A DNA stretch of 64,000 nt from DRKI01 sp011051875 (GCA_026990385.1 JALXDL010000037.1:9264-73263), one strand, 5' to 3'. Counted from the stretch's first letter, positions 25,037-34,328 are shown. Notes: a model not told the origin generated them from the letters alone. Numbers and translations are program-made.

Positions 25037-27070
25037 TCAGAACCGGTAGGTGTACCCGGCATAGATGGCCACGCCCGGCTTGGGAAAGCCCTTTTTCTCG
25101 TAATAGTACTCGTCAAAGAGGTTATCCACCTTGAGCGTCAGCCGGTGGTGCTTCAGGAAATTGACCCCCACCACCAGGTCGGCCACGGTGAAGCTCGGAT
25201 ACTCGGTCTCGGGATAGCCGGCAGCGTTCCAGTCCGTGTCCTTCATCTTGCCCTGGGTACGGAAATGGAGACGGGCATCGACCGTGCCGTCATCGTACTG
25301 GATGCCGTAATTGAGGGTATAGTTGGCCACGTTGTAGATATCGCGCCATGTGCCGTCCGGCTGCTCCTCCTCGGCGCGGAACATGTGGGTGGAGTTGAGA
25401 TAGAGGGTCAGGGACCGGTCCCAGCCCAGCGGCGCGCCGATGTCGAAGGAGAACATGGTCTCCAGGCCGCGCATCTCGGCGCTGAGGCTATTCTCGTAGG
25501 TGGTGGTGTTGCCCACGGTCACCCGGCTGATCTTGTCGTCCACGTTGGTATGGAAGTAGGTGAGATCAAGCGACAGGCCCCACTGCGGCCGGTCAAGGCC
25601 GGCCCCGGCGTCCCAGGTGACCGAGTTTTCGGGATCAAGGTCCGGGTTGCCCCTGGTGACCATGGTCACACCGTCGATCACGGTCTCGGAATAACCGGCG
25701 AGCTGCGCAGCCGTGGGCGGCACGAATCCCCTGCCCACGGTGGTGTGCAGGCGCACACCCTGGTCAAAGAGATAGTTGAGGCCACCCTTGGGGCTGAAGG
25801 TGGAAAAGGTCTCGGAATTGGGTGTGAAATCCGTCTTGTAGGGAGTCGCCTTGGTCTTGACGTCAAAGGAATCGTAGCGGCCGCCCAGGGTGGCGGTGAG
25901 ATGGCGGTCCATGAACCGCCAGACCGTCTCCAGGTAGCCGGCCCAGTTGATGCGCCCCTCGTCGGGCGAATAGGGGGCCTTCCTGGTGCCGTCCTGGTTG
26001 TAGCTGCGGCTCTCCTTGTCGATGTCCTGGTAGTCGATGCCGGTGATAAAGCTGTGCGGCCCCCAGGTGTACTCGTCCTTGAGCTGGACGCCGAACCAGT
26101 CGATCTCCGAGTCGTAGCTCCGGTAGGGAGGAACCTGCTCGATCACGGACCAGCCGGTGTAATGCTTGTAATACTTTGCCTTCTCGTTGGTCTTGTAGGT
26201 CGTGAACGACAGCTTGTTGTTCGTGCCCAGGGGGCCGCCCAGGCGCAGGTCGACGCCGTAGCGGTCGATGTCCTTGTTGCCGGAACGTTCGTTGCCGTAA
26301 TAGATGTCGCCTGGTGTCTCGATGTCACGGCCCTGGTAGAGGTCGCCGCTGACATCGGCGCGCCAGGAACCGAGGTTGCCCCCCAGGCGCAGGGAACCGT
26401 TCTGGGTCCGGTAGCTGGTATGGGCCCGGGTCTCGCCGTTGCCCATCTTGTAGTCGTTCACCTGGTCGTAGCGGCCGGCCGAGAGGTCGAAATCAAATCC
26501 CCTGCCCAGGCCGCCGCCGACGGCCGCCTTCTGGAAGTTGGTCTTGAAGGAGCCAAAGCCGACCTCGCCGTGGCCGGTGAGCTTGCCGGTGTGTTTCCTG
26601 GTGATGATATTGACCACGCCGCCCATGGCCTCACCGCCGTAGAGCGAAGAGGCAGGGCCCTTCAGGACCTCGATCCGCTCCACGTTGTCGGTGAGCAGTG
26701 TGGCCAGGTTGGTGGCGCCGGCCGGACGGCCGTTGATCAGGGTGAGCGAATGCTTGGTGATACCGGAGAACTCGGGCCGGAAACCGCGGATACCGATGCC
26801 GGCCAGGACACCGGGATACTCGATCACGCCGATGGAACTGTTCTTTTTCAGCTTCTCCGTGAGTGTGGACCCGGTGGTCAGCTCAATGTCCTTGCTGTCA
26901 ATGACCTCCACCTTGGTGGGGATCGTCCCGGCCTCCGCCTGACTGCGGGTGGCGGTGACGACCACCTCGTTCATGGTGACGGCATTGGCCGACGGGTCAT
27001 CCTCCTGGCCTGCCAGGGCCGGCATGGCGACAAGGCACAGGGCCAGGGCCGCGTACATCCTTTTTTTCAT
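25037..27070 (-). CDS. btuB: TonB-dependent outer-membrane receptor, probably for corrinoids
   Basis: This 677-residue protein has a signal peptide (MKKRMYAALALCLVAMPALAG), a TonB box NEVVVTATR near residue 33, a plug domain (LTEKLKKNSSIGVIEYPGVLAGIGIRGF, then VERIEVLKGPASSLYGGEAMGGVVNIIT), and a C-terminal beta-barrel closing with YAGYTYRF. Receptors of this type bring large nutrients across the outer membrane with TonB energy. The upstream cobalamin riboswitch makes corrinoids the likely ligand. ATG 27070 is chosen for the signal peptide. No tonB/exbBD genes are in the window. Confidence 0.9.
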   Translation of the reverse strand: MKKRMYAALALCLVAMPALAGQEDDPSANAVTMNEVVVTATRSQAEAGTIPTKVEVIDSKDIELTTGSTLTEKLKKNSSIGVIEYPGVLAGIGIRGFRPEFSGITKHSLTLINGRPAGATNLATLLTDNVERIEVLKGPASSLYGGEAMGGVVNIITRKHTGKLTGHGEVGFGSFKTNFQKAAVGGGLGRGFDFDLSAGRYDQVNDYKMGNGETRAHTSYRTQNGSLRLGGNLGSWRADVSGDLYQGRDIETPGDIYYGNERSGNKDIDRYGVDLRLGGPLGTNNKLSFTTYKTNEKAKYYKHYTGWSVIEQVPPYRSYDSEIDWFGVQLKDEYTWGPHSFITGIDYQDIDKESRSYNQDGTRKAPYSPDEGRINWAGYLETVWRFMDRHLTATLGGRYDSFDVKTKATPYKTDFTPNSETFSTFSPKGGLNYLFDQGVRLHTTVGRGFVPPTAAQLAGYSETVIDGVTMVTRGNPDLDPENSVTWDAGAGLDRPQWGLSLDLTYFHTNVDDKISRVTVGNTTTYENSLSAEMRGLETMFSFDIGAPLGWDRSLTLYLNSTHMFRAEEEQPDGTWRDIYNVANYTLNYGIQYDDGTVDARLHFRTQGKMKDTDWNAAGYPETEYPSFTVADLVVGVNFLKHHRLTLKVDNLFDEYYYEKKGFPKPGVAIYAGYTYRF

Positions 27071-27134
27071 CGTGCATCTCCTCCTGCAACAGTTCGTTTC
27101 GCGGGCCGGAGATGCCGTTTCCGCCGGGCGGAAA

Positions 27135-27180
27135 CAAAAAATCCCCGGACCAATAATCAAAAGGTTATTGGTCCGAGGAT
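27135..27180 (-). terminator. Riboswitch-controlled intrinsic terminator
   Basis: On the minus strand a long stem (ATCC.CGGACCAATAA with its complement, 27180-27141, loop of about 8 bases) is followed by a run of T residues (27141-27135). It lies between the cobalamin riboswitch and the receptor start. This is the expected off-switch: vitamin binding should favour the terminator. Confidence 0.8.
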
Positions 27181-27254
27181 CCCTGGTTTTTCCTCGAACA
27201 ACACAATCGAGCAGACAACAGCCCCTTGTCCGCGAGGGCTGGCTCTTTCTCCTT

Positions 27255-27412
27255 TTCAGACAGGTCTTCTGACTCCCGGATCATCCTCCTTTTGCGTCTT
27301 CCCAACCCCACGGGGGTCAGTGACATCGGTGCAAAATTCGTCCCCGGTCACAGCGGCGGGCCCGTCCCGGATTTTCACCGGGTTCCCTATTAAGCTCGAT
27401 TAAGAGCATCTG
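27255..27412 (-). promoter_or_regulatory. Cobalamin riboswitch
   Basis: Read on the minus strand it has the conserved boxes in order: AATAGGGAA, GGTGAAAATCCGGGACGGG, CCGCCGCTGTGACCGGGG, a GTCACTG..GGGAAG segment, and the 3' GAGTCAGAAGACCTGTCTG. These are the core of the adenosylcobalamin-sensing RNA. It precedes the TonB receptor gene by about 185 bases, with a terminator between. It should repress the receptor, and probably the whole operon, when cobalamin is abundant. Confidence 0.93.
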
Positions 27413-27646
27413 AAAATGTGGAATCCAGGATAGCGGAAAAAATTTCGTTCGTCAAGATGGCGACTGAATGAAAATTCATTCTCCCGCAGGGAAGAATGGC
27501 CAGGACCGGGCAGTGGCATCCTGATTCCCCCGGGTTCATCATTTTCTTGCTTCCCGCGACCAGGAGTGGTATCCATTTTTTTCCATCTCCCTGGCCGAAC
27601 CGGCTTTCACCCCAGCATGCGACTCCACCCGAACTGGAATCTGACC

Positions 27647-29272
27647 ATGACACGATACACCATCGGTATTGATACCGGCGGCACCTACACCGACGCGGTG
27701 TTGATGGAAACAGCAAGCCGGAGGCTGCTCCACTGGAGCAAGGAAGCAACCACCCACCATGACCTGGGCATCGGCGTTGACCGGGCCCTGCGCGGCCTGT
27801 TCCGGGAGGGGGTGCGGCCGGAGGAGATCGGCCGCCTCTCGGTCTCGACCACCCTGGCCACCAACGCGGTGGTGGAGGGCCGCGGCGCCAGGGTGGGCCT
27901 CTTCGTGCTGGGCATTGTCCGGCACTTCAAACTGCCGGTGGTGGCCAATGTCTTTCTGAAGGGCGGCCATGACATCACCGGCCGGGAGGAACAGCCCCTG
28001 GACATCGAGGGCCTGGTGGACACGGTGCAGGGCCTGAAGAACGAGGTGGATGCCTACGCGGTCTGCGGCGCCATGGCCATCCGCAACCCGACCCATGAAC
28101 TGGTGGCGGAAAAGGCCATTGCCATGATCGACCCCAAGCCGGTCTTCTGTTCGCACCGGGTCAGCGACCATCCGGGGATGAAGGAGCGGGCGGCCACCGC
28201 CTGCCTGCACGCGCGCCTGATGCCCCTGATGGAGAATTTTCTCGCCTCCATCCGCTCCTCCATGGACCGGCTCGGCCTTGCCTGCCCGGTGACCATCATC
28301 TGCGGCAACGGCCAGGGGACCGGCCTGGAGGAGGCCGTGCAGCGGGCCGCGGTGACCATGGCCAGCGGACCGGCGGCCACGGCCCGCTTCGGCGCATCCA
28401 CCGGCATCGGAACCGCCCTGGTGGTGGATGTGGGCGGCACCACCACCGATGTCTGCATGCTCAGAGACGGGCAACCGGTGATGCGCCGGGAGGGCTGCCG
28501 GATCGGCCCCTGGCAGACGCACGTGGAGGCCATCGACATGTACACGGCTGCCGGCGGCGGGGACTCCCACGTGGTCTGCGACAGCCGCGGCAACCTGCGC
28601 CTGGAAAAGACCAGGGTCCAGCCCCTGGCCATGACCCGGGACCTGCCTGATCCGGGCCGGTGGCTCGGCAGCGGCCTGCGCGCCACCCTGGTCCTGCCCA
28701 CGGCCGATGATACCGGCCAGGACGAATCCGACAACCTGCTCCACTGGCTGCGGGAACATGGCCCGGCCACGCCCGCCACCCTGGCCGAACAGACCGGGGT
28801 CAGCGGCATTGTCCTGGAAAAACGCCTGGAGCGTCTTGCCTACCGGCAGGAGATCATCCTGGCCGGTTTCACGCCCACCGACGCCCTGCATGTCCTGGGC
28901 AGGCTCGATATCGGCAGCCGCGAACAGGCAGAGGCCGGAGCCGGGGTACTGGCCGCCATCCCCGGCATGAGCCCGGAGGCCTTCTGCCGCCAGGTGCTCG
29001 ACAGGACCGAGGAGGCCATCGAGGCCATCATCATCGACTACCTGGGCCAGGCGATCTGGGAGGATCTCCAGGCAGTGCCTTTTCTGAACCGGCGCGACAA
29101 TGCCCTGTTCAGGATGGAATTCGCCCTCAAGATGCCCTTGATCGGTATCGGCGCCGCATCCCGCTGTTTCCTGCCCGGCGTGGCCAGGCGCCTCCACACC
29201 ACGGTTTCCTTTCCCGATCATTACCAGGTGGGCAATGCCATCGGCGCCGCCCTGATCGACCTTCCCGGCTGA
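27647..29272 (+). CDS. Hydantoinase/oxoprolinase family protein (HyuA-like ATPase)
   Basis: This 541-residue protein opens IGIDTGGTYTDAVL (phosphate loop of the actin/hexokinase fold) and has a second nucleotide loop VVDVGGTTTDVCML near residue 265. VSTTLATNAVVEG and AAGGGDSHV are also typical of HyuA. True hydantoinases pair with HyuB, which is absent. The protein is shorter than oxoprolinases and holds an insertion near residues 365-415 (LLHWLREHGPATPATLAEQTGVS) that reads like a winged helix. Related stand-alone proteins occur in many anaerobes with unknown substrates. ATG 27647 is chosen because the fold begins directly after it. Confidence 0.82.
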   Translation: MTRYTIGIDTGGTYTDAVLMETASRRLLHWSKEATTHHDLGIGVDRALRGLFREGVRPEEIGRLSVSTTLATNAVVEGRGARVGLFVLGIVRHFKLPVVANVFLKGGHDITGREEQPLDIEGLVDTVQGLKNEVDAYAVCGAMAIRNPTHELVAEKAIAMIDPKPVFCSHRVSDHPGMKERAATACLHARLMPLMENFLASIRSSMDRLGLACPVTIICGNGQGTGLEEAVQRAAVTMASGPAATARFGASTGIGTALVVDVGGTTTDVCMLRDGQPVMRREGCRIGPWQTHVEAIDMYTAAGGGDSHVVCDSRGNLRLEKTRVQPLAMTRDLPDPGRWLGSGLRATLVLPTADDTGQDESDNLLHWLREHGPATPATLAEQTGVSGIVLEKRLERLAYRQEIILAGFTPTDALHVLGRLDIGSREQAEAGAGVLAAIPGMSPEAFCRQVLDRTEEAIEAIIIDYLGQAIWEDLQAVPFLNRRDNALFRMEFALKMPLIGIGAASRCFLPGVARRLHTTVSFPDHYQVGNAIGAALIDLPG

Positions 29273-29557
29273 TTCCCCGCCGCCACGCCATTGTCGCACC
29301 GGTGCCGGTTTCCCGACACGGGACCGATCCGGACGGGACCCGGCCCGGCCACCTGTCCCGGCCCCATCCGGATCTTCCCGTAACGACATGTCAAACCAAA
29401 ACATCAACCATCCTGGCCCGTAACCTGCATAACGTAACAGACGCCCTGCGGCACTCCCCGGAAGACCATATCCCGGCCCTGCGCCGACACCCCGGCCAGC
29501 CGCGGGCAGGACACAACATCACGACCACGGATTCAATTTCAACCGGAAGGAAAGAGC

Positions 29558-30265
29558 ATGGAAAAACGTTATGTGGGCATTTTCTGCGGCCTGCTGCTGG
29601 CGGGAGCGCAACCGGTCCTGGCAGAGGACGGCAAAGTGGACCTGGGAATCAGGGGCGGCACCCTGGGCGGCGGCATCGAGCTGGGCATCGGCCTGACCGA
29701 CACCGTGGCCCTGCGGGCAGGGGTCAACTATCTCAGGTTTTCCTTTGACTCCACCATCTCCAACATCGACTACGAGATGGAGCCGGAGTTCGCCAACGGC
29801 TCGCTCCTGCTGGACTGGTATCCCTTTGACGGCGTTTTCAGGGTGACGGGAGGTCTTTTCTACAACCGCAACGAGGTTTCACTCACCGGCACACCCCGTC
29901 GCGACACCTATCTGTCAGGGTATGAAGTGCCGGCCGGGTATGCCCACCTGGAATACCTGGCCGACACGGTCCGGGTGCATGGCACGGTGGAATTCAACAC
30001 CTTTTCCCCTTACCTGGGCATTGGCTGGAATTCCAACCGCGAGCGGAACCCGGGCTGGGGCATCGCCCTGGAACTGGGGGTTCTCTTCCAGGGTGCGCCC
30101 AACGTCACCTCTCTCTATGCGACCGCGGCGGAACCCCTGGGCAGCTATGCGAATCACCCGGCGGTGCTGCAGGCCCTGGAAGAGGAAAAACTGGCCATCG
30201 AGGACGACCTGGAGAATTATCAATACTATCCCGTGGCCTCGCTGACCATCAACTACACCTTCTGA
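29558..30265 (+). CDS. Outer-membrane beta-barrel protein
   Basis: This 235-residue exported protein has a signal peptide (residues 1-22, ending VLAED), alternating hydrophobic strands such as LGGGIELGIGLTDTVALRAGVNYLRF, and a final aromatic residue in SLTINYTF. The pattern matches small eight-stranded barrels of the OmpA/OmpW type. A GGAAGGAAAG ribosome site precedes the start. Its last 13 bases overlap the end of the convergent rhodanese gene. Ligand and role are unknown. Confidence 0.8.
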   Translation: MEKRYVGIFCGLLLAGAQPVLAEDGKVDLGIRGGTLGGGIELGIGLTDTVALRAGVNYLRFSFDSTISNIDYEMEPEFANGSLLLDWYPFDGVFRVTGGLFYNRNEVSLTGTPRRDTYLSGYEVPAGYAHLEYLADTVRVHGTVEFNTFSPYLGIGWNSNRERNPGWGIALELGVLFQGAPNVTSLYATAAEPLGSYANHPAVLQALEEEKLAIEDDLENYQYYPVASLTINYTF

Positions 30266-30828
30266 GGTGCCGCCCCCTCGTAGACCGGCTCGTATGCCGC
30301 CGGCTGCAGGGTCCAGCGCTCCCCGTAGACATGGACGCGGCGGGTGGGCAGGTTGCAGTGATAGACCTGGCCGCCCGCATGCAGCCAGGCCAGGATGCCG
30401 CCCTCCAGGTTCTGCAGGCGGCTGAACCGGTCACTGTAGCGCTGCACGAACTTGCCGCTCCGGTACCCCACGGTACAGTAGGCGACCAGGGGCCGATCCA
30501 CAAAACGCTCCGGATCGGCCAGAAGTTCCTCGCCGGTGATGGCGCCGGGCAGCATGGAGACTTCCTGTTCCGCCGGATCACGGATATCGACAAACACCAC
30601 CAGGCCGCCGGCGGTGAGCTCCAGGGCCGCCCTGGCCGAAATCTCGGCAACACCGGGAAAGGCGCGCCGGTACCGGGCATACATCCGCATCACCTGCTGC
30701 AGCCGGCCACGATCCGATGTGCGCATGGACAGGAGAAAACCTGCTGTCCCGCTACGGGATCCGGTACCATCGCTGTCTGACTCAGCCGGCCACATCAGCC
30801 GCCAGAGCCTGTGGAAAAATGATCGCAC
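30253..30828 (-). CDS. Rhodanese-like domain protein
   Basis: The C-terminal 110 residues of this 191-residue protein form a rhodanese fold with VVFVDIRDPAEQEVSMLPGAI and an active-site loop CTVGYRSG, so the catalytic cysteine is present. Rhodaneses carry sulfur as a persulfide. The first 70 residues are basic and without a clear signal. No sulfur-acceptor gene is adjacent. It faces the barrel gene tail-to-tail and is divergent from the ccdA-like gene. Confidence 0.85.
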   Translation of the reverse strand: MRSFFHRLWRLMWPAESDSDGTGSRSGTAGFLLSMRTSDRGRLQQVMRMYARYRRAFPGVAEISARAALELTAGGLVVFVDIRDPAEQEVSMLPGAITGEELLADPERFVDRPLVAYCTVGYRSGKFVQRYSDRFSRLQNLEGGILAWLHAGGQVYHCNLPTRRVHVYGERWTLQPAAYEPVYEGAAPQKV

Positions 30829-31108
30829 GATCTCTTCTGCCTGTTATGCTCTTGCGAACCCGACGGGTTGACGCCAACCCGGGCTGAGGGTTTCAGCCAC
30901 TTGTAAACGGAAAAAGATAAATGATTCCAAAAAGCTTCTTTTCTCAATAAAGCAGGTTGCGAAAACCGCCCTGCGGCTCGTTTCTCCTGGCCCGGACAAT
31001 GGTCCCGCTGGAGTGCATCCCCTTGGGCAGCGTTCTTTTTTCCACTTTACATCCTGCCACCAGGTGGTATATTAATTCCTGGTATTACATTTTGCAACCA
31101 GGGACCCC

Positions 31109-31807
31109 ATGGAACATTTTCTCAGCCAGCTCGACATCTACCTGCAGAGTTCACTGCTGCTGTCCTTCACGGCCGCCTTTCTCGGCGGTCTCCTCGCCAG
31201 CATGACTCCCTGTGTCTATCCCATGATTCCCATCACCGTGGGAATCGTGGGCAACTCCAACATCGGCGGCTCCAGGTTGAGGGCCTTTGTCCTCTCACTC
31301 TCCTATGTGAGCGGCATTGCCATCACCTATGCCGCCCTGGGCATCTTTGCCGCCGCCACAGGACAGTTCTTCGGCGCCATCAATACCAATCCCTGGACCC
31401 TGTTCATCGTCGCCAATATCATTCTCCTGCTCGGCCTGGGCATGCTCGAGGTTTTCCGGCTCCCATCCTTTGCGCCGCAGTTTTCCACGAAAATCAAAGG
31501 GGTTCCGGGCATCTTTCTTGTCGGCCTGACCTCCGGCCTGATCGCCGGGCCCTGCACCGCTCCCGTCCTCGGTGTTCTCCTGGCCTACGTGGCCACCACC
31601 CGCAACATGCTGCTTGGCGGCGCCCTGCTCTTTGTCTTTGCCTTTGGTATGGGAGCCATACTGCTGGCCGTCGGCACATTTACGGGCCTCATGGCCTCCA
31701 TTCCCCGATCAGGTGAGTGGATGAACAGGATCAAGAAGCTGCTGGGCCTGTTCATGATCGGCCTGGCCGAATATTTCCTGATCAGGGCGGGCATGATGTT
31801 CATGTAG
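31109..31807 (+). CDS. ccdA: CcdA/DsbD-type thiol-disulfide transmembrane protein
   Basis: This 232-residue protein has six hydrophobic segments and the two redox cysteines expected of the family, in TPCVYPMIP (first helix) and GPCTAPVLG (fourth helix). It carries electrons from cytoplasmic thioredoxin across the inner membrane to periplasmic thiol proteins, supporting c-type cytochrome assembly. The periplasmic thioredoxin-like gene 100 bases downstream is its natural partner. This suits an organism with multiheme cytochromes. Confidence 0.9.
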   Translation: MEHFLSQLDIYLQSSLLLSFTAAFLGGLLASMTPCVYPMIPITVGIVGNSNIGGSRLRAFVLSLSYVSGIAITYAALGIFAAATGQFFGAINTNPWTLFIVANIILLLGLGMLEVFRLPSFAPQFSTKIKGVPGIFLVGLTSGLIAGPCTAPVLGVLLAYVATTRNMLLGGALLFVFAFGMGAILLAVGTFTGLMASIPRSGEWMNRIKKLLGLFMIGLAEYFLIRAGMMFM

Positions 31808-31907
31808 GGCCCGTCTATCTGTTCTCCTCCTGCTGTTTACACGAAACATCGAAATATTACGAGTCTCAAGGGTATCTTATCAATCCTTCCTGTCCAGGAG
31901 CCAGACC

Positions 31908-32399
31908 ATGTCAAAAAAACAGTTCCTCCTCGTCCTGTTGTTCTTCTCTCTCCTTCCCTCCCTGGCCCTGGCCCTGACGCCGGGCCAGAGGATCCATCTC
32001 TTTTCCGGCCAGGACCTGAACGGCAAAACCATAGATATGAGCCGCCTGGTCGGCAAGAAACCGGTGATGCTTGTCTTCTGGGCCTCCTGGTGCCCCTCCT
32101 GCAGGGAGGAGGTACCCAAGATCAACCGGCTCTACGAAAAATACCGTGACCAGGGGATGGAGTTCATCGGGATCAACGTGGGCTACAACGATTCCGTCGC
32201 CAAGGCACGGGCCTTTGTCAAGAAGACCGGCATGGCCTACCCGGTGATCTTTGACAAGCGGGGCAGGATCTCGAAGATGTTCGCGGTCCAGGGTGTCCCC
32301 ACCGTCTTTGTCACTGACCGCAACGGTGTCGTCCGGTTCAAGAACTACGGCCTGCCCACCATGAGCGAACAGGACTTCAGGCAACTGCTTGCCAACTGA
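31908..32399 (+). CDS. TlpA/ResA-like periplasmic thioredoxin
   Basis: This 163-residue exported protein has a signal peptide (residues 1-22) and a thioredoxin domain with active site WCPSC near residue 62 and the cis-proline loop GVPTVFV near 137. Proteins of this group reduce apocytochrome cysteines before haem attachment or repair periplasmic disulfides. It follows ccdA in the same direction, which would supply its electrons. An AGGAG-like site precedes the start. Confidence 0.9.
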   Translation: MSKKQFLLVLLFFSLLPSLALALTPGQRIHLFSGQDLNGKTIDMSRLVGKKPVMLVFWASWCPSCREEVPKINRLYEKYRDQGMEFIGINVGYNDSVAKARAFVKKTGMAYPVIFDKRGRISKMFAVQGVPTVFVTDRNGVVRFKNYGLPTMSEQDFRQLLAN

Positions 32400-32531
32400 T
32401 CAGCGGATGCCGGATCCGGCAGGGAGAGCACCCGGGAAACCTGCTGCGGGGGGAACGTGAAAACCCGGGTTCTCCGCGTGGTGACGCGCTGCACTCCACC
32501 TGTTCCGTGTACTTGGATATCCCGAGACCGG

Positions 32532-34328
32532 TTACTGTTCCGTCCAGCCCGCAAAGATCTCCACCCGGTTTCTCCCCCGTGCCTTTGCCCGGTAAAGGGC
32601 CGCGTCCGCAGCAGCGACGATCTCCACGGCCGTATCCGCATGGCGGGGAAAACAGGCCAGGCCGATACTGATCGTCCTCCTGAAAGGCGGGATGGTGCCG
32701 ATCACAAAACGATGCCCGGACACCCGCCGCCGGATCCGCTCGGCGATCCTGACCGCGTCCGCCTGACTTTCACCTTTGAGCAGGACAACAAACTCTTCCC
32801 CTCCATAGCGGCACGGTATGTCGCCATGGCGGATGCTTTCCCGCACCAGGTCCGCTATGCGGGCCAGCACCCGGTCCCCGACCGGGTGCCCATGGGTGTC
32901 GTTGACCTCCTTGAAGTGGTCCAGGTCCAGGATCATCACGCAGAATCCCGGTCCACCTTCATGCACACGGTCAACATTCTCGTCCAGCTTGAGATTGAAG
33001 TAGCGTTTGGTATAGAGCGAGGTGAGGCCGTCGGTCACGGCCATGGAATAGAGCCTGGCATTGGCAAAGGAGATGGTGATATGGTGGGCCAGCACCGGCA
33101 CAATCTTTCGCTCGTCCATGGTGAAAACCGCCCCCTTCTCCTTGACGACACAGGCCAGGCCCATCTGCATGCCCTTGAGCTGGATGGGAACCAGGAGACG
33201 GTCGCCTCTCTTTGAAAAAACCGGCTGCACATAGCCGTGGTGCACCAGTTTTCTGATCTCTTCCCTCTCCAGCCCGCCCGGCACGTCCTCGCCCGACTCC
33301 AGGGTGAAAAGATAGTGGTAGTGCCGCTGGTCCGACTTTTCGGTATGGACGACCTCAAAGAGCCCCTCCTTGTTTTCCTGCAGGAGAACAAGGGTAACCG
33401 CTGCCGCATCAAGGACCCTGCAGAGCAGATCGACAACCACCTCCTTGAGGACCTTCCTCTCAATGGTCTGGCCCAGGACCTCGGCAATGGTGTAATGGGT
33501 CTCCACCTCGGCCTTTTTTCTGCCTACCTCCACCACATACCGGCCAATGGTTCGGCTCATGACATTGAAGCAGGTCGCCATATCCTGGATCTCGCCGCCA
33601 CAGCGGACGTCGACCCAGTAGTCGAAGTCCCCCCTGGCGATCCGTGTGAAGCCATCCAGCAGCCTGTCCAGGGGGCGGGTGAGGAACCGGGTGACGATGA
33701 GATGAAGCAGGAAAAATCCGAGCAGAAAACCGCCCATGCCGGACAGGACCACCCGGCGTGACATTGCGGAGATAAGGCGGTTCATCTCCTCGAGCGATGA
33801 GTCGATGACCAGGATGCCGACCATTTTATCCTGGGCGGCATGGCAGCTGTAGCAGGCCGGTTCATTGGCAATGACCGTCACCGTGCGGAGGTATTCCCCC
33901 TGCGGACTGTCCATCACCACCGCTGTCCTGGTCGGAGCGGTGCGGGTGTCCACGTGACAGACAAGACAGCTCTGTTCCTTTCTTTTATCCAGGATTTGAC
34001 CGATCTGGGCCGGGTCGCTGCTCATGACCACCTCGCCCCGGTTGTTCATGACATTGATCAGCGAAAAGCCCTTGAGACGCAGCATCTTGCGGATCGTCTC
34101 CATGGTGGCCCTGCGATCGTTGAGCAGCATGGAGGTCCGCAGCCCGGCCTCGATCAGCAGACCGGTCTGAAGAGCGTGCCGGCTGGTCTGCTCGACAAGC
34201 CTGTCCCGCTGGTAGGTCCAGGTCACGTAGAGGACCATGCCCATGGAAAGGAAAAAAACGATAAAGATTCCCCCGAGAATCCTCAACTTCAGGGAGCTGG
34301 TGCCTCGTCGTATGGCATCGGGGGGCAT
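32532..34328 (-). CDS. Diguanylate cyclase with a periplasmic c-type haem sensor
   Basis: In this 598-residue protein a first helix (about 15-37) leads to a periplasmic domain of about 155 residues holding two CxxCH sites (Cys121-His125 and Cys159-His163). A second helix near 193-213, a HAMP linker, a GAF-like region (about 280-430) and a C-terminal GGDEF domain follow. The cyclase signature is present as RYGGEEF, so it should make cyclic-di-GMP. Covalent haem in the sensor suggests it reads redox potential or a gas such as NO or O2. It lies alone with its own promoter. Confidence 0.9.
   Translation of the reverse strand: MPPDAIRRGTSSLKLRILGGIFIVFFLSMGMVLYVTWTYQRDRLVEQTSRHALQTGLLIEAGLRTSMLLNDRRATMETIRKMLRLKGFSLINVMNNRGEVVMSSDPAQIGQILDKRKEQSCLVCHVDTRTAPTRTAVVMDSPQGEYLRTVTVIANEPACYSCHAAQDKMVGILVIDSSLEEMNRLISAMSRRVVLSGMGGFLLGFFLLHLIVTRFLTRPLDRLLDGFTRIARGDFDYWVDVRCGGEIQDMATCFNVMSRTIGRYVVEVGRKKAEVETHYTIAEVLGQTIERKVLKEVVVDLLCRVLDAAAVTLVLLQENKEGLFEVVHTEKSDQRHYHYLFTLESGEDVPGGLEREEIRKLVHHGYVQPVFSKRGDRLLVPIQLKGMQMGLACVVKEKGAVFTMDERKIVPVLAHHITISFANARLYSMAVTDGLTSLYTKRYFNLKLDENVDRVHEGGPGFCVMILDLDHFKEVNDTHGHPVGDRVLARIADLVRESIRHGDIPCRYGGEEFVVLLKGESQADAVRIAERIRRRVSGHRFVIGTIPPFRRTISIGLACFPRHADTAVEIVAAADAALYRAKARGRNRVEIFAGWTEQ

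Noticed and set aside
27539..29407. A 622-codon minus-strand frame opposite the HyuA-like gene
   Set aside because: Gly/His/Gln-rich antisense shadow; the plus-strand frame carries clear ATPase motifs.
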